Positions 8,515 to 17,218 of a stretch of 64,000 bases of DNA are shown here, piece after piece (within the stretch, counting starts at the first letter, position 1; each line of letters begins with the position of its first letter). Below the pieces are notes generated by a model that was not told the DNA's origin, ran no database searches, and was given only the letters and a program-made list of their open reading frames with translations. The translations under genes were made by a program, and so were the position numbers. Source of the stretch: an uncultured Oscillospiraceae bacterium (GTDB taxonomy: Bacteria; Bacillota; Clostridia; Oscillospirales; Oscillospiraceae); the NCBI GenBank assembly GCA_934589705.1, contig CAKTOH010000008.1, positions 16,272 through 80,271 of the forward strand. Direction: 5' to 3'.

Positions 8515-8547
8515 CCCCGGATGCAATCGCATCCGGGGAGTTTTTCT
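8515..8547 (+). terminator. Terminator of the cstA operon
   Basis: 10-bp stem CCCCGGATGC with loop AATC, followed by AGTTTTTCT. Confidence 0.85.
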
Positions 8548-8559
8548 GGGCACATATGA

Positions 8560-8732
8560 CCCCAATAGAAGAATATCATTGCCAGGAGGCCAATGGCCGA
8601 CGTAGCAATCCGTTTTTCCCCCCCTTGGCTCCCACTCTGGGGGAGCTGTCACGAAGTGACTGAGAGGGTAAATATCGCCCTCTCCGCCTTCGGCACCTCT
8701 CCCATAGGGAGAGGCAAGGCACACATTGCCTG
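8560..8732. repeat. Mosaic of dispersed repeat modules
   Basis: Contains a diverged TCATTGCCAGGAGG...GTAGCAATCCG unit and a GGGGGAGCTGTCACGAAGTGACTGAGAG module, then a CACCTCTCCCATAGGGAGAGG hairpin-like module also present near 63690. No coding potential is supported. Confidence 0.6.
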
Positions 8733-8757
8733 TCAGTTGTCCCAACTGTATTCCCAC

Positions 8758-8785
8758 TTGCACTTTTCTAAAAATCGATTATAAT
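8758..8785 (+). promoter_or_regulatory. Promoter of the MATE exporter gene
   Basis: TTGCAC (8758-8763), 16-base spacer and TATAAT (8780-8785). Confidence 0.65.
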
Positions 8786-8836
8786 AACAATACTATGTCA
8801 AGTTTCTGTAAAATTCTTGTTAGGAGGGTATAACCT

Positions 8837-10189
8837 GTGGCTAAGCCCAACCGTGGAATGCTGGAAGGCCCGCTGCTTCCCGCCATTGTTTCCTACGCGA
8901 TTCCCATTATCTTCACAAGCTTACTTCAGCTGCTGTTCAACGCCGCCGACCTGGTGGTGGTGGGGCAGTTCTGCGGCAGCGTCAGCGTAGCCGCTGTGGG
9001 CTCCACCAGCTCTCTGACCAACCTGATGGTGAATTTCTTCATCGGTCTGTCCATCGGCGCAGGCATTACCGTGGCTCACGGTCTTGGCAGCCGGGAGGAT
9101 ACGGTGGTGCAGAACACCATCCACACCGCCATCCCCACGGCTCTGGTCAGCGGCGTGGCTCTGACCATCGTCGGCGTATGCTTCTGCCGCAATTTTCTGG
9201 AAATGATGGGCACTCCGGACAACGTCCTGCCCCTTTCCACCATTTACATGCAGATTTATTTCTGCGGCAGCACCTTCACCATGGTCTATAACTTCTGCGC
9301 CGCCATTTTACGGGCGGCGGGAGATACCAAGGGGCCGCTGGCCTATCTGACCATTGCGGGCATTGTGAACGTGATTCTGAATATTTTCTTCGTCACCCAG
9401 CTGGATATGAACGTGGCCGGTGTGGCTCTGGCCACCACCATTTCCCAGGGCATTTCCGCGGTGCTGGTCATTCGGGCCTTGATGCGCCGGACGGATGCCT
9501 GCCGCTTCGACATTCGGAAAATGAAGTTCCACCGGGCGCAGCTGTCGAAGATTCTCCGGCTGGGTCTGCCGGCCGGCATTCAGAGCTCCCTGTTCTCCAT
9601 TTCCAATGTGCTGATTCAGTCCTCCGTCAACTCCTTCGGGGACGTGTGCATGTCCGGCAGCGCCGCCTCCGCCAATATCGAGGGCTTTGTCTTTGCCATT
9701 CAGGATTCCTTCCAGCAGACGGCGGTAAACTTCACCGGCCAGAATATGGGCGCTCACAAGTTCCGCCGGGCCCGGCGGATTCTGTGGACCTGCATGGGCT
9801 GCGTGACAGTGGTGGGCCTGGTCTTCGGCTTCTCCGCCTGGTACTTCGGGGAGCAGCTGCTGTCCATTTATATCACCGACTCCCCCACGGCCACAGCCTA
9901 CGGCATGGTGCGGCTGGGCTTCATTACCCTGCCCTATTTCCTCTGCGGCCAGATGAATGTGTCCACCGGTGCGCTGCGAGGCATGGGAGCCTCCCTGACG
10001 CCCATGATTATCTCCGTTCTGGGTATCTGCGCCTTCCGGGTATTCTGGATCTACACCTTCTTCCGAGCCTTCCACACCCCGGAGTGTCTGTTTGTCTCCT
10101 ACCCCATTTCCTGGATTCTCACCCTGGCCGCCCAGATGATTGCCTATTTCCTGATTTGCAGGAAGTATCCGAAAGAAGATTGTACCTAA
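8837..10189 (+). CDS. MATE-family multidrug/metabolite exporter
   Basis: A 450-residue integral membrane protein with two repeated six-helix halves typical of MATE antiporters (Na+ or H+ driven export of cationic compounds). It starts with GTG at 8837 directly after TAGGAGGG (8821-8828). Family marks include the N-terminal MLEGPLLPAIVSYAIPIIFTSLLQLLFNAADLVVVGQF and the loop NFTGQNMGAHKFRRARRI at the start of the second half. It is monocistronic, with its own promoter and a bidirectional terminator shared with the convergent gene. The substrate is not predictable. Confidence 0.88.
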   Translation: MAKPNRGMLEGPLLPAIVSYAIPIIFTSLLQLLFNAADLVVVGQFCGSVSVAAVGSTSSLTNLMVNFFIGLSIGAGITVAHGLGSREDTVVQNTIHTAIPTALVSGVALTIVGVCFCRNFLEMMGTPDNVLPLSTIYMQIYFCGSTFTMVYNFCAAILRAAGDTKGPLAYLTIAGIVNVILNIFFVTQLDMNVAGVALATTISQGISAVLVIRALMRRTDACRFDIRKMKFHRAQLSKILRLGLPAGIQSSLFSISNVLIQSSVNSFGDVCMSGSAASANIEGFVFAIQDSFQQTAVNFTGQNMGAHKFRRARRILWTCMGCVTVVGLVFGFSAWYFGEQLLSIYITDSPTATAYGMVRLGFITLPYFLCGQMNVSTGALRGMGASLTPMIISVLGICAFRVFWIYTFFRAFHTPECLFVSYPISWILTLAAQMIAYFLICRKYPKEDCT

Positions 10190-10190
10190 A

Positions 10191-10227
10191 AAACACCGCC
10201 TGCACTTTCGCAGGCGGTGTTTCGTTT
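10191..10227. terminator. Bidirectional terminator between MATE and phosphoribosyltransferase genes
   Basis: Perfect 13-bp stem AAACACCGCCTGC with loop ACTTTC. T-rich sequence lies on both sides, so it can end both convergent genes. Confidence 0.85.
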
Positions 10228-10229
10228 TG

Positions 10230-10784
10230 TTAGCCCAGCACGGTTCCGTCGGGGTGGAACAGGGGCAGCTTTTCCAGGTAAATCAGATCCTTGCGCTCCT
10301 GGGCGTCGCCCTCGGCAAGGATGGCCATCCGGCCGCAGATGATGCCTCCGGCCTTTTCCACCAGGGCTTCCAGGGCGTGGAGGCTTTCGCCGGTGGAAAT
10401 CACGTCGTCCACGATCAGAATTTTCTTACCCTTCATCAGCGCCGCGTCCGCGCCGTCCAGATACAGGTTCTGCTCCTTGGCGGTGGTAATGGAGTGGACG
10501 CTGACACCGAAGATATCCCGCATGTACAGCTTGGGGCCTTTGCGCGCCAGAATGTACTTCTGGTTCCCGGCCTGACGTGCCATTTCATGGGCCAGAGGAA
10601 TGCCCTTGGCCTCGGCGGTGATGATATAGTCATACTCGGGAGCCCGGGCCAGCAGCTCCTTGGCACAGGCCACGGTCAGCTCAGGGTCGCCGAAGATGAC
10701 GAAGCCCGCGATGGACAGGTTCTCGTTCAGGGGGCAGATGGGCAGATCCCGCTCCAGCCCGGCGATGGTCATATGATGGTACAT
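10230..10784 (-). CDS. Purine phosphoribosyltransferase family protein
   Basis: A 184-residue type I phosphoribosyltransferase. The PRPP-binding signature ILIVDDVISTGESLHAL is near residue 130, and AEAKGIPLAHEMAR is the flexible substrate-side segment. The family joins PRPP to a base such as adenine, xanthine or hypoxanthine for nucleotide salvage. I chose the ATG at 10784 because AAGGAG lies 9 bases upstream; the ATG 12 bases earlier abuts the ribosome site. It is closest in layout to adenine phosphoribosyltransferase-like proteins, but the N-terminus differs from classical Apt, so base specificity is open. The 5' leader holds a MITE-like repeat downstream of the promoter. Confidence 0.75.
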   Translation of the reverse strand: MYHHMTIAGLERDLPICPLNENLSIAGFVIFGDPELTVACAKELLARAPEYDYIITAEAKGIPLAHEMARQAGNQKYILARKGPKLYMRDIFGVSVHSITTAKEQNLYLDGADAALMKGKKILIVDDVISTGESLHALEALVEKAGGIICGRMAILAEGDAQERKDLIYLEKLPLFHPDGTVLG

Positions 10785-10825
10785 GGGAAGCATCTCCTTA
10801 TTTTTGGGAGCAGGGCTCCGTTTAT

Positions 10826-11043
10826 GGAAGCTCTGAATAAATCGGCAAGAGCTGGTAGCGAGAGATTTTGTTCTCAGGCAAGGTTTGGAAAATGGAGGAA
10901 TACTGTATGTACCCGCAAGGGGTATGCCGCATCCGTAAGCCAGCTTCGCTGGCAACGGCTGCGCTATATTTCCCATTTTTCAAACCGCAGACTGGGGGCA
11001 AAAGATCCGCTATCCAGCCGCAGACGATTTGTTCAGAGTTTCC
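10826..11043. mobile_element. MITE-like element with 19-bp terminal inverted repeats
   Basis: Left end GGAAGCTCTGAATAAATCG (10826-10844) and right end, read inverted, GGAAACTCTGAACAAATCG (11025-11043) match at 17 of 19 bases. The 218-bp interior has no supported gene. A deleted copy lies at 61648-61706 and a solo end at 31811-31829. It lies in the transcribed leader of the phosphoribosyltransferase gene. Confidence 0.7.
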
Positions 11044-11056
11044 TTAATCTAGTTTT

Positions 11057-11084
11057 ATTATACAACGGGGGGACGAAAAGTCAA
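11057..11084 (-). promoter_or_regulatory. Promoter of the phosphoribosyltransferase gene
   Basis: On the minus strand TTGACT (11079-11084), 16-base spacer and TATAAT (11057-11062). Transcription should start near 11050, at the right border of the MITE-like element. Confidence 0.75.
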
Positions 11085-11116
11085 GGCGGCGCCACACAAT
11101 TCGGCAGAAGATGCGG

Positions 11117-11146
11117 AAAAACCCCCGATGGGCGAACCATCGGGGG
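11117..11146 (-). terminator. Leftward terminator, probably of the his operon
   Basis: 10-bp stem CCCCCGATGG with a 5-base loop; on the minus strand it is followed by TTTTT. It lies 435 bases beyond hisIE, with a repeat mosaic (11320-11560) in between. The stretch 11147-11320 holds nothing I can support as a gene. Confidence 0.65.
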
Positions 11147-11319
11147 CTTTCGCTTGGGGTTTGGAAAGAAGAGAGGTAGAAAAGAGGATTCTACGGAGTT
11201 TGAAAGGAGGCGGCTCACGGCTTCCGCAACCTTTCTTGCTTTTAGGATACTTGGTGGTTTTGAACAACAAATAACAGAATTGAAAACAAAATTCGACAAA
11301 TTTGTTAACAGCCGGGCGG

Positions 11320-11560
11320 CAAGGCGTAAGGCTCCCCTTGCTGCTCAAGGGGAGCTGCCCCAGTGCGCACACTGGGGCTGAGGGGATCAGAACTCCCATC
11401 TTTTTGTGTGTTCTCATTGACGCAATTTTACAATCCCTCAGTCAAAAATCAGAGATTTTTGCCAGCAGTACATTGTGGTATGACTGCCACCGGCAGTCAT
11501 GGTAATTTTGATTCGCTGCGCGGAGCACCACTGGTTCGCAATGACATGCGTGATACGATG
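11320..11560. repeat. Mosaic of dispersed repeat modules downstream of hisIE
   Basis: Contains, in order: a CTCCCCTTG/CAAGGGGAG hairpin; a CCCAGTGCGCACACTGGG hairpin; an inverted copy of the TTTGATTTTTGACTGAGGG module found at 44.8 and 55.4 kb; a GACTGCC-ACCG-GGCAGTC hairpin; and a GAACCAGT/GTCATTGCG half unit. Confidence 0.65.
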
Positions 11561-11581
11561 TTCATTGCAATAGGGCAATGT

Positions 11582-12232
11582 TTACTTCGTCATCTTCTCC
11601 TGCTTGACCTTATGGTCAATGATATGCCGGCTGGCAAGCTCGGCGCGGATATCCTCCACGGAAATGCCCAGCTCCACCATCAGCACCAGCACATGGTAGG
11701 CAAGGTCGGCGATCTCATAAACGGTCTCCGCCTTGTCCTGCGCCTTGCCCGCAATGATGACCTCGGTGCTCTCCTCGCCCACCTTCTTGAGAATTTTGTC
11801 CAGTCCCTTCTGGAAAAGATAAGTGGTGTAGGAGCCCTCCGGCAGTTCCTTTTTCCGGCTCTGAAGCAGCTGATAAAGTCCCTCCAGCTGGAACTTTTCG
11901 CTCTTTTCTCCGAAAATGGGGTTGTGGAAGCAGCTATCCGCCCCGGTGTGGCAGGCGGGGCCGTCCTTCTTCACCCGCACCTCCAATGCGTCCCCGTCGC
12001 AGTCGGCGGTGACGGACACAATGTGCTGATAGTTGCCGCTGGTCTCCCCCTTGAGCCACAGCTCCTGCCGGGAGCGGCTCCAGAAGCAGGTAAGCCCCTT
12101 CTCCAGGGAGATGTTCAGGCTCTCCCGGTTCATATAGGCAAGGGTCAGGAGTTTCCCGGTTTCGTCGTCGATGACCACCGCAGGAATCAGACCCTTTTCG
12201 TCAAATTTCAGTTCCTCCACATTCATATTCAT
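11582..12232 (-). CDS. hisIE: Bifunctional phosphoribosyl-AMP cyclohydrolase/phosphoribosyl-ATP pyrophosphatase
   Basis: A 216-residue fusion catalysing steps 2 and 3 of histidine synthesis. The N-terminal cyclohydrolase (about 1-110) shows SRSRQELWLKGETSGN and the metal-binding DCDGDALEV...GPACHTGADSCFHN. The C-terminal pyrophosphatase (about 120-216) shows EESTEVIIAGKAQDKAETVYEIADLAYHVLVLM. The start at 12232 overlaps the hisF stop as ATGA, indicating coupled translation; it is the last gene of the operon. Confidence 0.95.
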   Translation of the reverse strand: MNMNVEELKFDEKGLIPAVVIDDETGKLLTLAYMNRESLNISLEKGLTCFWSRSRQELWLKGETSGNYQHIVSVTADCDGDALEVRVKKDGPACHTGADSCFHNPIFGEKSEKFQLEGLYQLLQSRKKELPEGSYTTYLFQKGLDKILKKVGEESTEVIIAGKAQDKAETVYEIADLAYHVLVLMVELGISVEDIRAELASRHIIDHKVKQEKMTK

Positions 12233-12987
12233 AACCTCACAGAAATGTCGTTTTCCCGGAGAACCGCTTTCAGCTCCGGGATTTTTACCTGACCGAAGTG
12301 GAAAATGGAAGCCGCCAGCCCCGCATCCACCTTGGGAAGGGTTTTGAAAAGCGTCACAAAATCCTCCACGCACCCGGCGCCGCCGGAGGCAATCACCGGC
12401 ACGTCCACGGCCTCCGACACCGCCTCCAACATGGGAAGGTCGAAGCCGCCTTTCACTCCGTCGGTGTCGATGGAATTGAGCACCACTTCCCCCGCGCCGT
12501 TCCGGACGCACCGGGTGATCCAGGAAATAGCCTCCATTCCCGTATCCTCCCGGCCGCCCTTGGCGAAGACCCGGAAGCTTCCCTCCACCCGCTTTACGTC
12601 CGCGGAGAGCACCACGCACTGGTCGCCGTACTTCCGGGCAGCCTGGCCGATTAAATCCGGGTTCCGGATGGCTCCGGAATTCACGCTGACCTTGTCCGCT
12701 CCGCATTTCAGCACCCGGTCAAAATCCTCCAGGGTGTTGATGCCGCCGCCAACGGTCAGGGGGATAAAAATGGTGGAGGCCACCTCCGTTAAGATGTCCG
12801 TGAACAGCTTCCGCCCCTCGCTGGAAGCGGTAATGTCATAGAACACCAGCTCGTCGGCTCCGTTCTCGCTGTAGTATTTCCCCAACTCCACCGGCGAGGA
12901 CACGTCCTGAAGCCCCTGGAAATTGGTGCCCTTCACCACCCGGCCGTCTTTCACGTCCAGGCAGGGGATAATCCGTTTTGTAATCAT
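12229..12987 (-). CDS. hisF: Imidazole glycerol phosphate synthase, cyclase subunit
   Basis: A 252-residue TIM barrel that uses ammonia from HisH to convert PRFAR to imidazole glycerol phosphate and AICAR. The catalytic aspartates are in CLDVKDGRVVKG (Asp11) and LSADVKR (near 130); phosphate-binding loops GGGINTLEDF and IASGGAG are intact. It overlaps hisA by four bases and hisIE by four bases. Normal family length. Confidence 0.96.
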   Translation of the reverse strand: MITKRIIPCLDVKDGRVVKGTNFQGLQDVSSPVELGKYYSENGADELVFYDITASSEGRKLFTDILTEVASTIFIPLTVGGGINTLEDFDRVLKCGADKVSVNSGAIRNPDLIGQAARKYGDQCVVLSADVKRVEGSFRVFAKGGREDTGMEAISWITRCVRNGAGEVVLNSIDTDGVKGGFDLPMLEAVSEAVDVPVIASGGAGCVEDFVTLFKTLPKVDAGLAASIFHFGQVKIPELKAVLRENDISVRL

Positions 12988-13697
12988 TTTGCCGCCTCCA
13001 CTGCCTGCCGGAGGTCAATGGCTCCGATGTAATAGGCCTTGCCGATGATGGCTCCGTGGAGCCCCATAGCCGCCAGGGCTTTCACGTCCTCCAAGTTGGA
13101 GACCCCGCCGGAAGCAATCAGGTCAATGGAAAATTTTTCCGACAGCTCCCGGTAAAGCCCCCGATTGGTGCCCTCCATGGCTCCGTCCCGGGAGATGTCC
13201 GTGCAGATGACGGTTTTTACCCCCAGGCTCTCCATCTGCCGGAAGAAATCAAAGGCCGTCAGGTCGGCGGTTTCCGTCCAGCCCTTGATGGCCACGAGGC
13301 CCTCCTTCAAGTCAACGCCCACGGCAATTTTTTCGCCGTATGTTTCCAGCGCCGCTTTCAGGAAGTCCGGATCCTTCACCGCCGCCGTGCCCAGGATCAC
13401 CCGGCCAACGCCGATGGAAAGGTAGCTCTCCACCGTCTCCATGCTCCGGATGCCGCCGCCCACCTGGGCGAAAAGGCCGGTGGATTTCACGATTTTTTCG
13501 ATGACCGCCAGATTCTCCGGCTTTCCGGTTTTGGCTCCCTCCAAGTCCACCAGATGGATGTGAGAGGCTCCGGCGGCGGCGAATTCCCGGGCGGCATCGC
13601 AGGGGTCCTCCCGATAGACGGTCATCCGGGCATAGTCGCCCTGAAACAGCCGGACGGCCTTGCCGCCGTAAAGATCGATTGCGGGATAAATGTACAT
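12984..13697 (-). CDS. hisA: Phosphoribosylformimino-5-aminoimidazole carboxamide ribotide isomerase
   Basis: A 237-residue TIM barrel for the Amadori isomerisation ProFAR to PRFAR. The catalytic base is in IYPAIDLYGGKAVRL (Asp7) and the second Asp in CTDISRDGAMEGTN; GGGIRSMETVESYL binds phosphate. It starts 11 bases after hisH and overlaps hisF by four bases. Confidence 0.96.
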   Translation of the reverse strand: MYIYPAIDLYGGKAVRLFQGDYARMTVYREDPCDAAREFAAAGASHIHLVDLEGAKTGKPENLAVIEKIVKSTGLFAQVGGGIRSMETVESYLSIGVGRVILGTAAVKDPDFLKAALETYGEKIAVGVDLKEGLVAIKGWTETADLTAFDFFRQMESLGVKTVICTDISRDGAMEGTNRGLYRELSEKFSIDLIASGGVSNLEDVKALAAMGLHGAIIGKAYYIGAIDLRQAVEAAK

Positions 13698-13708
13698 AGC
13701 CTGCCCTC

Positions 13709-14311
13709 CTAGATTTCCGCGAACCGGCGCAGAATGGAAAGTCCCACGCTGCCGCTTTTCTCCGGGTGGAACTGACAGCCGAAAAGATTGCCCTGCTCCA
13801 CCGCGGCGGTGATGGGAATGCCGTAGTCCGTCCAGGCGCTGAGGCTGTCGGCGCAGTTTTCCCCAAAGAAGGAATGGACGAAATAGACATACTGGCCACC
13901 CAGGCCTTCCAGCAGTCTGCCGCCGGTGACATTCAGAGCGTTCCAGCCCATGTGGGGAATTTTCAGCCCCTCCGGAAGCCGCCCTTCCATAGGAACCACC
14001 TGCCCTTTCAGCAGACCCAGCCCCGGATGACGGCCGTATTCCAGACTTTCCTCAAACAGCAGCTGCATTCCCAGGCAAATACCCAGAAGGGGGGTTCCCT
14101 TGGCGGCTTGCTTCCTGACGAAATCCGCCATGCCGGTGTCGTTCAATTTTTTTGCCGCGTCCGGGAAGGCTCCCACGCCGGGCAGGATCAGCCGGTCGGC
14201 CTTTTGCAGCTCCGCCCCGTCACCGCTGACGAAAACGTCCTGGCCGATGGCCTTGCAGCTGGCTTGCAGGGAAAAAAGGTTCCCCACGCCATAGTCGATA
14301 ATGCCGATCAT
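13709..14311 (-). CDS. hisH: Imidazole glycerol phosphate synthase, glutamine amidotransferase subunit
   Basis: A 200-residue class I glutamine amidotransferase that feeds ammonia to HisF. The nucleophile elbow LLGICLGMQLLFE and the catalytic His/Glu region FGCQFHPEKS are intact. It overlaps hisB by four bases, so HisH and HisF are made from one message but separated by hisA. Confidence 0.96.
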   Translation of the reverse strand: MIGIIDYGVGNLFSLQASCKAIGQDVFVSGDGAELQKADRLILPGVGAFPDAAKKLNDTGMADFVRKQAAKGTPLLGICLGMQLLFEESLEYGRHPGLGLLKGQVVPMEGRLPEGLKIPHMGWNALNVTGGRLLEGLGGQYVYFVHSFFGENCADSLSAWTDYGIPITAAVEQGNLFGCQFHPEKSGSVGLSILRRFAEI

Positions 14312-14892
14312 TCCAGAACCCCCTTGGTGGAAGGGATTTTGTCGGTACCGTCCAACGCCACCGCCGCCTTCATGGCCCGGCCGAAGGCCTTGAAGGCTCC
14401 CTCCACAATGTGGTGGGAGTTGGTTCCGGCCAGCTTTCGCAGATGCAGGCTCATAGGGCAGCTGCGGACGAAGCCCAGGAAGAATTCTTCCACCAATTCG
14501 GTATCAAAGCTCCCGATTTTCTCCGTGGGGATTTCCAGAGCGTCATTCAGGGAGCTTCTGCCGGAAATGTCCACGGCGGCCAGAATCAGCGCCTCGTCCA
14601 TCGGCAGAAGGAAGCTGCCGTAGCGGGTAATGCCCCGTTTGTCCCCCAGAGCCTGCCGGAAGGCCTGACCCAGGCAGATGCCCACGTCCTCCACGCTGTG
14701 GTGATCGTCTACGTCGGTATCTCCCACGCAGCGCACCTCCAGGTCAAATTTTCCGTGGGCGGCGAACAGGGTGAGCATATGGTTCAAAAACCCCACCCCG
14801 GTGCTCACTTCGGTTTTTCCCGTGCCGTCCAGGTTCAGTTTCAAAGAAATGTTGGTTTCCGCGGTATTGCGGGTGATTTCCGCCGTTCTCAT
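14308..14892 (-). CDS. hisB: Imidazoleglycerol-phosphate dehydratase
   Basis: A 194-residue monofunctional dehydratase (step 7). The two metal-binding motifs DDHHSVEDVG and the later NSHHIVEGAFKAFGRAM are present. There is no fused histidinol phosphatase domain, so that step needs a separate enzyme not in this window. It overlaps hisC and hisH by four bases each. Confidence 0.96.
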   Translation of the reverse strand: MRTAEITRNTAETNISLKLNLDGTGKTEVSTGVGFLNHMLTLFAAHGKFDLEVRCVGDTDVDDHHSVEDVGICLGQAFRQALGDKRGITRYGSFLLPMDEALILAAVDISGRSSLNDALEIPTEKIGSFDTELVEEFFLGFVRSCPMSLHLRKLAGTNSHHIVEGAFKAFGRAMKAAVALDGTDKIPSTKGVLE

Positions 14893-15941
14893 GGGAGCAC
14901 CTCCTGTAGGGTTTCCACCAGCACCGCCATCTGGGCGGGAGTGCCGATGGTGATCCGGTTAAACTGGCAAATCCGTGGGGATGTAAAGTGGCGCACCAGA
15001 ATGCCCTTGACTTTCAGTGCTTTGTACAATTCCAGACCGTCCATTTTGTCGGTTTTGGCGAAAAGGAAGTTGGCCTTGCTGGGCAGTACCGTAAAGCCCA
15101 ACGTTTTCAGCTGCGCCGCCGTCCACTCCCGGGTTTCCATAATATTCCGGCATCTGGCCTTGTAATAGTCCTCGGCCTCCACGGTGGCCTCCCCCAGCAG
15201 AAGGGTCAGCCGGTTAATATTGTAGGGATTGGTGGAATACTTGATTTTTTCCAGGTCGGCGATGACCTCCGGGCTGGCGAAGGCATAGCCCAGCCGACCG
15301 CCGGCCAGACACCGGGATTTGGAGAAGGTGCGCACCACCAGCAGATTTTCGTATTTTCCAATCAGGGGCAGGGCGCTTTTTCCGCCGAAGTCCACATAGG
15401 CCTCATCGATGACCACCAGGGAATCCGAATTGGTGCGCAGGATCTGCTCGATCTGGTGCAGTGGGATGGTCATGCCCGTGGGGGCGTTGGGATTGGCGAT
15501 GACCACCAGCTTGTTTTTGCCGCAGTATTTCCGATAATTCAGGGTGAAGTCTTCCTCCAATGGGATGATTTCCGCCGGAATGCCATGGAGCTCGGCAAAC
15601 ACGGAATAAAAGCCGTAGCTGATATCCGGGAAGGCCACGCCCCGGCCTCCGAAGGCCATGAAGGCGAAATTCAGCACCTCGTCAGAGCCGTTGGAGACGA
15701 ACACGTTCTCCGGCTTCACGCCGTAAAGCCCCGCCAGCTTTTCTTTCAGCCCCTTGGCGGTGGGGTCGGAGTAGAGCCGCAGCAGCTCCACCTGCTCGCC
15801 GCTCATGGCCGCCACCACGGATGGGGCGGGGGGATAGGGGGACTCGTTGGTGTTCAGTTTGATGTACTGCATATCCCGGGGCTGCTCCCCGGGGGTATAG
15901 GCCTCCATGGCCCGGTACCGCTCGTTCAGGAACCGACTCAC
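14889..15941 (-). CDS. hisC: Histidinol-phosphate aminotransferase
   Basis: A 350-residue fold-type I PLP enzyme converting imidazole acetol phosphate to histidinol phosphate. KLNTNESPYPPAPSV is the family N-terminus, SNGSDEVL the cofactor-phosphate region, VIDEAYVDF the PLP Asp, and TFSKSRCLAGGRLGYA carries the Schiff-base Lys. It overlaps hisD and hisB by four bases each. Confidence 0.95.
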   Translation of the reverse strand: MSRFLNERYRAMEAYTPGEQPRDMQYIKLNTNESPYPPAPSVVAAMSGEQVELLRLYSDPTAKGLKEKLAGLYGVKPENVFVSNGSDEVLNFAFMAFGGRGVAFPDISYGFYSVFAELHGIPAEIIPLEEDFTLNYRKYCGKNKLVVIANPNAPTGMTIPLHQIEQILRTNSDSLVVIDEAYVDFGGKSALPLIGKYENLLVVRTFSKSRCLAGGRLGYAFASPEVIADLEKIKYSTNPYNINRLTLLLGEATVEAEDYYKARCRNIMETREWTAAQLKTLGFTVLPSKANFLFAKTDKMDGLELYKALKVKGILVRHFTSPRICQFNRITIGTPAQMAVLVETLQEVLP

Positions 15942-17218
15942 AGGCTTCCCTCCTTCCGGATGGTCACGCTTCTGCCGTGAGCCCGAAGGCCCTCCTTTTC
16001 GGCGAAGGCCGCGATTTTATCCGCCGCTTTCGCCAGGGCTTCCGGGGTATAGTAGCTGAACTGACTCTTCTTCACGAAGTCGTCCACGCTCAGAGGATTG
16101 GAAAACCGGGCAGTGCCGGAGGTTGGCAGGGTGTGATTGGGCCCGGCGAAATAATCCCCCAGCGCCTCCGGGCAGGAGCGGCCCAGGAAGATGGAACCGG
16201 CGTTCTGAATGGCATCCAGGTAGGAGAAGGGGTCGTCCACCTGCAATTCCAGGTGCTCCGGGGCGATCTCGTTGGCAATTTCGATGCCAGCCATGAGCGT
16301 TTCCGCCACAATGATCTTGCCGTTATTCTCGATGGAAGCCCGGGCGATCTCCTGCCGGGGAAGCAGAGGCAGCTGCCGCTCCAGCTCCGCCTGGACGGCC
16401 TGCGCCAGCTCTTCGCTGTCCGTTACCAGCACGGCGCTTGCCAGCTTGTCGTGCTCTGCCTGGCTGAGAAGGTCTGCCGCCACATGGACAGGGTTACTTT
16501 TGCCGTCGGCAATGACCAGAATTTCACTGGGCCCCGCGATCATGTCGATGGACACCCGGCCGAAGACCTGCTTCTTGGCCTCCGCCACGAAGGCGTTGCC
16601 AGGGCCTACGATCTTATCCACCTTGGGAATGCTCTGCGTACCGTAGGCCAGGGCGGCAATGGCCTGCGCCCCGCCCACCTTGAAAATCCGATCCACCCCG
16701 GCAATAGAAGCCGCCGCCAGAATGGCGGGGTTCACCTTCCCGTCCCGGCCGGGGGGCGTAACCATCACCAGCTGGGGACAGCCGGCAATTTTCGCGGGAA
16801 TGGTGTCCATGAGCACCGTGGAGGGGTAGGCCGCCGTGCCGCCGGGAACATAGACCCCCACCTTTTCAATGGGGGTGATTTTCTGCCCCAGGACGATGCC
16901 GGGCTTGTCGGCGATGACGAAGGAATTTCGCACCTGGCGGCTGTGGAAAGCGCGGATATTTTCCGCCGCCTCCCGGAGAATGTCCAGAAATTCCGGCTCC
17001 ACCTGAGAAACCGCCTCCTGAATTTCTTCCGGGGTCACTTCCAGGCTGGTAAGCTCTGCTTTATCGAATTTGGCGCAATAGGCCTTTACCGCCGTATCGC
17101 CGTTTGCTTTCACGTCCGCGATAATGTCAGATACAATGGCCGCCACGTCCGCCTCCGGGGTGACCCGGGCGAAAATTTCGGAATTGGGCACCTGCCCTAC
17201 CTTCAGAATCGGAATCAT
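15938..17218 (-). CDS. hisD: Histidinol dehydrogenase
   Basis: A 426-residue zinc enzyme oxidising histidinol to histidine in two NAD-dependent steps. GVYVPGGTAAYPSTVLM, VGPGNAFVAEAKKQVFG, DMIAGPSEILVIAD and the zinc/catalytic region AEHDKLASAV...EIAPEHLEL are all intact, with GPNHTLPTSGTARFSNPLSVDDF near the end. It overlaps hisG and hisC by four bases each. Confidence 0.96.
   Translation of the reverse strand: MIPILKVGQVPNSEIFARVTPEADVAAIVSDIIADVKANGDTAVKAYCAKFDKAELTSLEVTPEEIQEAVSQVEPEFLDILREAAENIRAFHSRQVRNSFVIADKPGIVLGQKITPIEKVGVYVPGGTAAYPSTVLMDTIPAKIAGCPQLVMVTPPGRDGKVNPAILAAASIAGVDRIFKVGGAQAIAALAYGTQSIPKVDKIVGPGNAFVAEAKKQVFGRVSIDMIAGPSEILVIADGKSNPVHVAADLLSQAEHDKLASAVLVTDSEELAQAVQAELERQLPLLPRQEIARASIENNGKIIVAETLMAGIEIANEIAPEHLELQVDDPFSYLDAIQNAGSIFLGRSCPEALGDYFAGPNHTLPTSGTARFSNPLSVDDFVKKSQFSYYTPEALAKAADKIAAFAEKEGLRAHGRSVTIRKEGSL

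Noticed and set aside
11058-11417. A 119-codon minus-strand frame between hisIE and the phosphoribosyltransferase
   Set aside because: It crosses repeat modules and the terminator stem at 11122-11146 and has no domain or ribosome site.
12229-12706. Upstream extension of hisIE inside hisF
   Set aside because: The extension is out-of-frame hisF; the ATGA overlap at 12229-12232 is the normal start.
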